Below the pieces are notes generated by a model. That model worked only from the letters and a program-made list of their open reading frames with translations, ran no database searches and had not been told where the DNA came from. A stretch of 32,500 nucleotides of DNA from Chromera velia (lineage: Eukaryota; Sar; Chromeraceae): assembly GCA_018398765.1 (NCBI GenBank), contig JAHBMJ010000934.1, forward strand, positions 1-32,500. Reading direction: 5' to 3'. The position numbers and the translations under genes were made by a program. This document shows, in pieces, positions 28,376 to 32,500 of the stretch. Numbering within the stretch: the first letter of the stretch is position 1; every line of letters begins with the position of its first letter.

Positions 28376-28660
28376 TGCGAAGGAGGGAGTGAGGAAAGCA
28401 GGCAAGGGTCTGAAAAAAGGCAGAAAGGGTAGAGAGCGGGCAGGGGAGACACGAAGGCACAAGGGCATTGATGGAGAAAAGACACGAAAAACGTAATTGA
28501 ACGAGCGAGATGAACGGAGCCGTTTCGTGAAACCCCCCGCATACATTTTCTTTCAGGCTCGGACACCTTTGAGTTTATGGTTGACCTGTGCACCCCTTCT
28601 TCGAGACGACCAGCTGATCCACCCAGAAACATAGAATTCAACTGTATGTCTTTTCTATCG

Positions 28661-28775
28661 TCTTTCTTTCTTTCTTTCTTTCTTTCTGTCTATCTGTCTG
28701 TCTGTCTGTCTGTCTGCCCGTCTGTCTGCCCGTCTGTCTGCCTGCCTGCCTGTCTGGCTGGCTGGCTGCCTGACT
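28661..28775. repeat. CTTT / CTGT / CTGC pyrimidine microsatellite
   Basis: CTTT units pass into CTGT, CCGT, CTGC and GGCT units. Its motif order is like the array at 2658-2765. Confidence 0.9.
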
Positions 28776-28824
28776 TAGCTGCGGAATGGACGAGAGCGGA
28801 TTCTCTGCGGACAACTCCATGGGT

Positions 28825-29274
28825 TTACAATGCGTGAAGTCGCACGTTTCTCCGTGTGAACTGACTTTTCTTTATGTCCTCGGATTCTTCCCCGTACTTT
28901 TCTAGTGCAGCTCCGAGGAAGCAAGACCTGTACTCGGATGCAAGACTGCCACATCTCGACTCCGGCATCGACACGGACCCTTCCCTCTGCATCCGTTCTT
29001 GCTCTTGGTCTTTCTTCTTCTGTCGGTCTAGCTGTCGGTCTCCTTGACGTTTGTCGAGGAAGGATACTGGGACCTCTTCAATCGCCGAGAAATCTCTTTT
29101 CCCTCTGTGTCTGTGCCAAAGCTTCCCAATCAAAGGTTCTGGCGTGACCAGCTGTTCCACTGCGCGCTTCCTTCCTTCATCTTCCATCAATGAAGTCAGG
29201 GTCTGACGAGGAGCTCCACCAAGAACCACAAGGAATGTCAGAAGGCGACAGGCCAGACTCAATCTGAAAGGCAT
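28825..29274 (-). CDS. Candidate small secreted protein (149 aa)
   Basis: The frame begins MPFRLSLACRLLTFLVVLGG, a good signal peptide with a cleavage site plausibly after GGA (about residue 21). The mature part is charged and mixed in composition, not low-complexity except for a short Gln/Lys/Arg/Asp-rich stretch (about residues 80-95). It contains basic pairs (GKRDF, DKRQ) and two cysteines near residues 107 and 117. It ends at a TAA at 28827-28825. Balanced amino-acid use and the leader argue for real coding, possibly as a single-exon gene. It resembles no family I know. It may instead be a first exon, or a chance frame. Confidence 0.4.
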   Translation of the reverse strand: MPFRLSLACRLLTFLVVLGGAPRQTLTSLMEDEGRKRAVEQLVTPEPLIGKLWHRHRGKRDFSAIEEVPVSFLDKRQGDRQLDRQKKKDQEQERMQREGSVSMPESRCGSLASEYRSCFLGAALEKYGEESEDIKKSQFTRRNVRLHAL

Positions 29275-29618
29275 TCGATTGTAGAAGTGGTCTGCTTAAG
29301 AGAAAGTGATGCTTGAGGGGGCGCCTGCACGCGTGCACTTCGGGCACGACTACCTGCACGGCCCTTCAAAACGCGGAAAACGAAACCGGAGCAGAACTGT
29401 GGGCAAATGGTCAGTCACAGTGATTCTGTAATCCTTCAAGCATGGCTGAATTCATTTTCGTACCATCCTGTGCGCTGCCCTGCAAGTGGACAGCTCCTCT
29501 TTTGTCCAGAAACTGCTCCAACGTACGTCTAAAATTTGCATGCATGGGTGTGTTACTCTTCTGATTGTGATTGTATCGGTGTGCATGCCTCGGCGCAAAA
29601 TTAAAATATAACACGCAC

Positions 29619-29678
29619 AAGTGCATGTGTAAGCACGTGTTCGCGCGCAAGTGCATGTGTAAGCACGTGTTCGCGCGC
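29619..29678. repeat. 30-bp direct duplication
   Basis: AAGTGCATGTGTAAGCACGT followed by GTTCGCGCGC occurs twice in tandem, at 29619 and 29649. It is then followed by further CGCGCG units. An 11-bp tandem (AGCTCGGGTAA) occurs nearby at about 29735-29756. Confidence 0.85.
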
Positions 29679-29879
29679 ATTCGCGCGCGAAGGCAAGTGT
29701 AAGGATTAAGTTTGTACGTCCTTGGAGGGCAGCTCGGGTAAGCTCGGGTAAATCGATCCGAGGCCCTGGGAAGTATAGGAAATTCACATAAAGATTCTGT
29801 GTGCACGTGATTTTCAAGTATGGCTGCCTGAGTGAAAACATCTAATAAGGCAGTCACCTGAGGGTGGGTGTGTCTCTGT

Positions 29880-30600
29880 AGTATTCATAATTTTAGCATA
29901 TTTTAGCCATATTGATCGTCATATTAAAGTTATACTCATAGTAAAATTTACACAAGCCGCTGATACGCACGTACAGTCAACTCAAAGCTGGCACAAAAAA
30001 AAAAAATCATTTACCGATTGGCGAATCGAGTCGAATCGATCCGACTGGCATGCAGCTAGGCTTCCTCATCCCCCCCCCCATGAATGCGTGCTCTAGGTTG
30101 TCCTCAAAGCCTTGTTAGTGGCTTGGGATCTAGCGTTGCTAGGTCTAGGATTTAACCCTCAATCATTATCATCATCATCATCATCACATGATTGCCAATA
30201 ATTACACTTTCTGGTGACTTTTGCGGGGGAAAAAATATTTTAGTTCTAACTTTCTTAAAAAAAAAAACCTATAAATGTTAGAATTATGTGACCAACCTTT
30301 ATAAAAAAAATCTAAAAAAAAATCTATCACAAAAAATTGAAAATCTTCATATTATTAAAATTTTGTTTACTAAGTTTTGACTGATTGTGCAGCGATTAAT
30401 TTTATTTATAAGTCATACCGTGAATGATTATTTCTTTTTAAGTTGTTTTACAATTTTACAGTTAAAAGACTAATAATTGATTATACTGGAAGTTTGTCGA
30501 GTCTGTTGCTGCACCATTGTTGGTGAGCATTTTCTTATTTGTTAAGATGGGCCTATTTTGAATTCTTGAATCCGTTTCGTACGCCCAGTTTGCAACCAAG
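29880..30600. other. AT-rich island
   Basis: Poly-A and poly-T runs dominate. It includes a short (ATC)n run at about 30167-30186. No coding frame on either strand. Composition is like the islands at 9891-10470 and 26301-27100. Confidence 0.6.
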
Positions 30601-30779
30601 CGAACCGCTGTGTTTCCTCACCTGATTCTTAGAAAGGGAGAAGTGACACCAGACCTGCGCCTTCGAAGAGTGTTCCTGCGATGTGGAGCAATTCCTGTTG
30701 GAGGACAGAAATCAAGTGGTGGAGACGTGTCGATAGAGTCGATTACTGTTCCTGTCCGTACGGGGCGGGGACTGGTGTT

Positions 30780-30910
30780 GGGCCGGGGTCCAGTTCTCTG
30801 CATGAGTTTTTGCATTTATTTTCATACAGACTTCTTTTTATGTATGAAATGTATACCGGAAGAATGTATGAAAATAAATGCACGGGCCGGGGTCCATATC
30901 TCTGCATGAG
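30780..30910. mobile_element. Small foldback element flanked by 27-bp direct repeats (copy 2)
   Basis: A perfect 17-base arm (TGCATTTATTTTCATAC, 30811-30827) recurs inverted at 30866-30882. The interior is longer and less paired than in copy 1. Outside the arms a 27-base direct repeat (30780-30806 and 30884-30910; starts GGGCCGGGGTCCA, ends TCTCTGCATGAG) differs at two bases. The arm sequence is the same family as at 19448-19504, while the direct repeats differ between the two sites apart from a shared CCGGG-GTCC core. Confidence 0.72.
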
Positions 30911-32011
30911 GTCGCGCATGTAGGAAGAAAAGTGAATGAGGAAGAGTCACAACGGTAGTTGGGCATGGACAATTCGGGCCCATCTTCGAATTAAACTCCG
31001 GCATCTTGGTTTTCTCTTGGCTCGCTGTGTAATTTGTTTCGTCTTTGCTTTGAAGTTCTCTTTCCCTCTTTCCCTCCTTCCCTCTTTCTCACAGCTTCGT
31101 TCCCCGAGTGCTCGATCATCAATCGAAATCCATGCATGTTTACTTCAAGCGGACCCCCCGAAATGATGTACTAGGTCGGACAGGTCGGACGCTAGCTCCA
31201 TTGCCAATGGTTGTATTGATGGTGTGAAGGAAACAAGAACAACAAAAACATGAGGTTGAAAAAACAGACTTGGGAAAAAGCATGGACCAAAAGAGATACA
31301 GGGAAACGGGCCTGTGACACGTTACTGATATCCTTCGCTGCGCAGTGTGTCGTCGTTTTTTTCCCCTTCTGTTCTTTCTGCCTTGATCCGCTCACTACTT
31401 TCTCTCTTTCCTGAAGCACTTTTTTGCGTGTAATGATTTCTGTGTCCCTTTTCGCTGTACGGCACGATCGAACAGGAGTTCTGCCAGGCAGACTGACTGA
31501 CTTGAATTTGTTCTCTTGGTATCGTGGGCCCGTCATGGGTCTGCATCCATGCATGGGGGGGGGATGATCTTGCGAGCGTGGAACTGAAAAGCGAGTGATC
31601 ACAAATGCGTATCCATGCAGACGTACAGGGCTGCAGAAGCGCTAGCTAGCGGACAGTCAACTAAATCCCTCGACAGGCGGAGAAGAGAACCAGTTGGACA
31701 CAAAGAGAGAGCAACCGTGGCTGTATGGCATCTATCCATGTATCGGTATAATTATGACAGGTAGGTTGACAGACAATCTGAAAGGGCCATATCCTATCCA
31801 AAGAGACGGCCACAAACAAAAGAGAAAGAACAAAATGGTACGTCGAGGCATACCCCCCACATGCATGCAGAGGATCTACGCTGCAGCACGAGGGGAAAGA
31901 TTTTACTCCTGCCTGCCGAAAGGCAAAGCAATTGAATTAAGAAAAAGGAATGTTTATTTATTGTTTCTTTCTTTGTGACTCGGTCCGCTGACTTCTTCCC
32001 TCCCTCCTCAC
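30911..32011. other. Intergenic or intronic, nothing supported
   Basis: No frame with convincing protein character. If the minus-strand exon pair at 32012-32500 is real, part of this stretch is its next intron. I tested several acceptors on the minus strand (for example those after TTTCGGCAG and GTGCTGCAG near 31880-31925) and none gave a persuasive exon. Confidence 0.4.
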
Positions 32012-32500
32012 CTGTCCTTCGGTCTGGGGCCGCCGTAATAGCTCGCCATCCTGCATGGGGCCATTGGAATCCACAGCAAGAAAGGAAGTAAGTGAAAGAA
32101 ACATAATCGATTCAGAAGGACCGTCGGTCAAAGGGAGATCGACTGGAATCGATCAGAGGGACAAAGAGTGCAGGTAGATTTGAAAGAATTAACAGAGGGA
32201 CAAAGAGTGCAGGTAGATTTGAAAGAATAACTGTGTCAAACAGGGATGCTTCTGTGTGAAGTCATCGTTCCGAAGCGAAAAGTGAATATGAGTAGGGACA
32301 AAAGTAGAGAGGGGAAGATAAGTCGTCAATCCCAGCACAGAACTCAAAGAGGCACACAAAGAAAGAAAGAAAGAAAGAAATCCAGAAAAGCAACTCACGT
32401 ATCGGTGTTGATGACTTGAGTGTCGCCTGAGGGTCCCGGTGTGATTTTGATTCTCGACCGCAACATTGGAGAAACTCCGAGTGTTCCTCTGGCTGCCGCG
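32012..32500 (-). CDS. Partial gene at the window edge: two phase-matched exons
   Basis: Exon A runs from beyond the right edge to 32399. It reads GTLGVSPMLRSRIKITPGPS followed by GDTQVINTDT, and ends at donor AC|GTGAGT. Exon B is a 39-base exon, 32050-32012, with acceptor CCATGCAG and donor GACAG|GTGAGG. Joined, the frame stays open and reads TDT-MASYYGGPRPKDR, with phase 2 at both junctions. Balanced composition and two good splice sites support a real gene; the 348-bp intron contains a 39-bp tandem duplication. The product is not recognised and the upstream and downstream exons are outside or unidentified. Confidence 0.42.
32154..32231. repeat. 39-bp tandem duplication
   Basis: CAGAGGGACAAAGAGTGCAG plus GTAGATTTGAAAGAATTAA occurs at 32154 and again, nearly identical, at 32193. 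It lies within the inferred intron of the edge gene. Confidence 0.85.

Noticed and set aside
30110-30165. tRNA-like sequence before the ATC repeat
   Set aside because: The putative B box departs from consensus at too many positions and no cloverleaf closes.

Overview
This window reads as nuclear DNA of a eukaryote, most likely an alga or protist with complex plastids. The genes are split by GT-AG introns whose exon phases match. The intergenic and intronic space is packed with microsatellites, there are LINE-type retrotransposon remains, and there is no sign of operons or Shine-Dalgarno sites. One predicted protein starts with a signal peptide followed by a basic transit-like stretch, the bipartite leader used by algae with secondary plastids. 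The mix of dense microsatellites, moderate GC and a plastid-type FemAB-like protein fits a chromerid such as Chromera velia, but that assignment is inference only.

Layout. Positions 1-8100 are mostly gene-poor: long GA/GAAA, CTTT/CTGT, CA and CT arrays, one short signal-peptide ORF (6596-6814, minus), and a 323-bp near-perfect foldback (7220-7542). A single-exon gene for an unrecognised multi-pass membrane protein lies at 8168-9139 (+). From 9140 to 12090 nothing is supported except an AT-rich island at 9891-10470. The core of the window is a divergent gene pair. On the minus strand, three exons (16455 to 12133) encode a signal-peptide, N-glycosylated, seven-transmembrane protein resembling the GPR180/TMEM145 (GOST-like) group. 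On the plus strand, eight exons (17004 to 24400) encode a FemAB-like (DUF482, PF04339) acyltransferase-fold protein of 1118 residues with a plastid-type leader and a long novel C-terminal extension. They share a 548-bp intergenic region with a very GC-rich patch.

Right of 24400 the sequence becomes repeat-derived. It holds a 5'-truncated, frameshifted LINE reverse-transcriptase remnant (minus) ending in a (TGAT)n tail, an AT-rich stretch with a tRNA-like (SINE-like) relic, an uncharacterised ORF at 27102-27896 (minus), a 56-bp tandem array, a small candidate secreted protein (28825-29274, minus), and another AT-rich island. At the right edge two phase-compatible minus-strand exons (32500-32399 and 32050-32012) look like part of a gene that runs off the window.

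Most original signals. (1) Two distant copies of a compact repeat with direct repeat, inverted repeat, direct repeat architecture (19422-19542 and 30780-30910). (2) The large foldback at 7220-7542. (3) A 5' splice site embedded in a GTCA microsatellite. (4) The FemAB-like protein with an extra C-terminal half. All calls come from reading the sequence; no database search was run.
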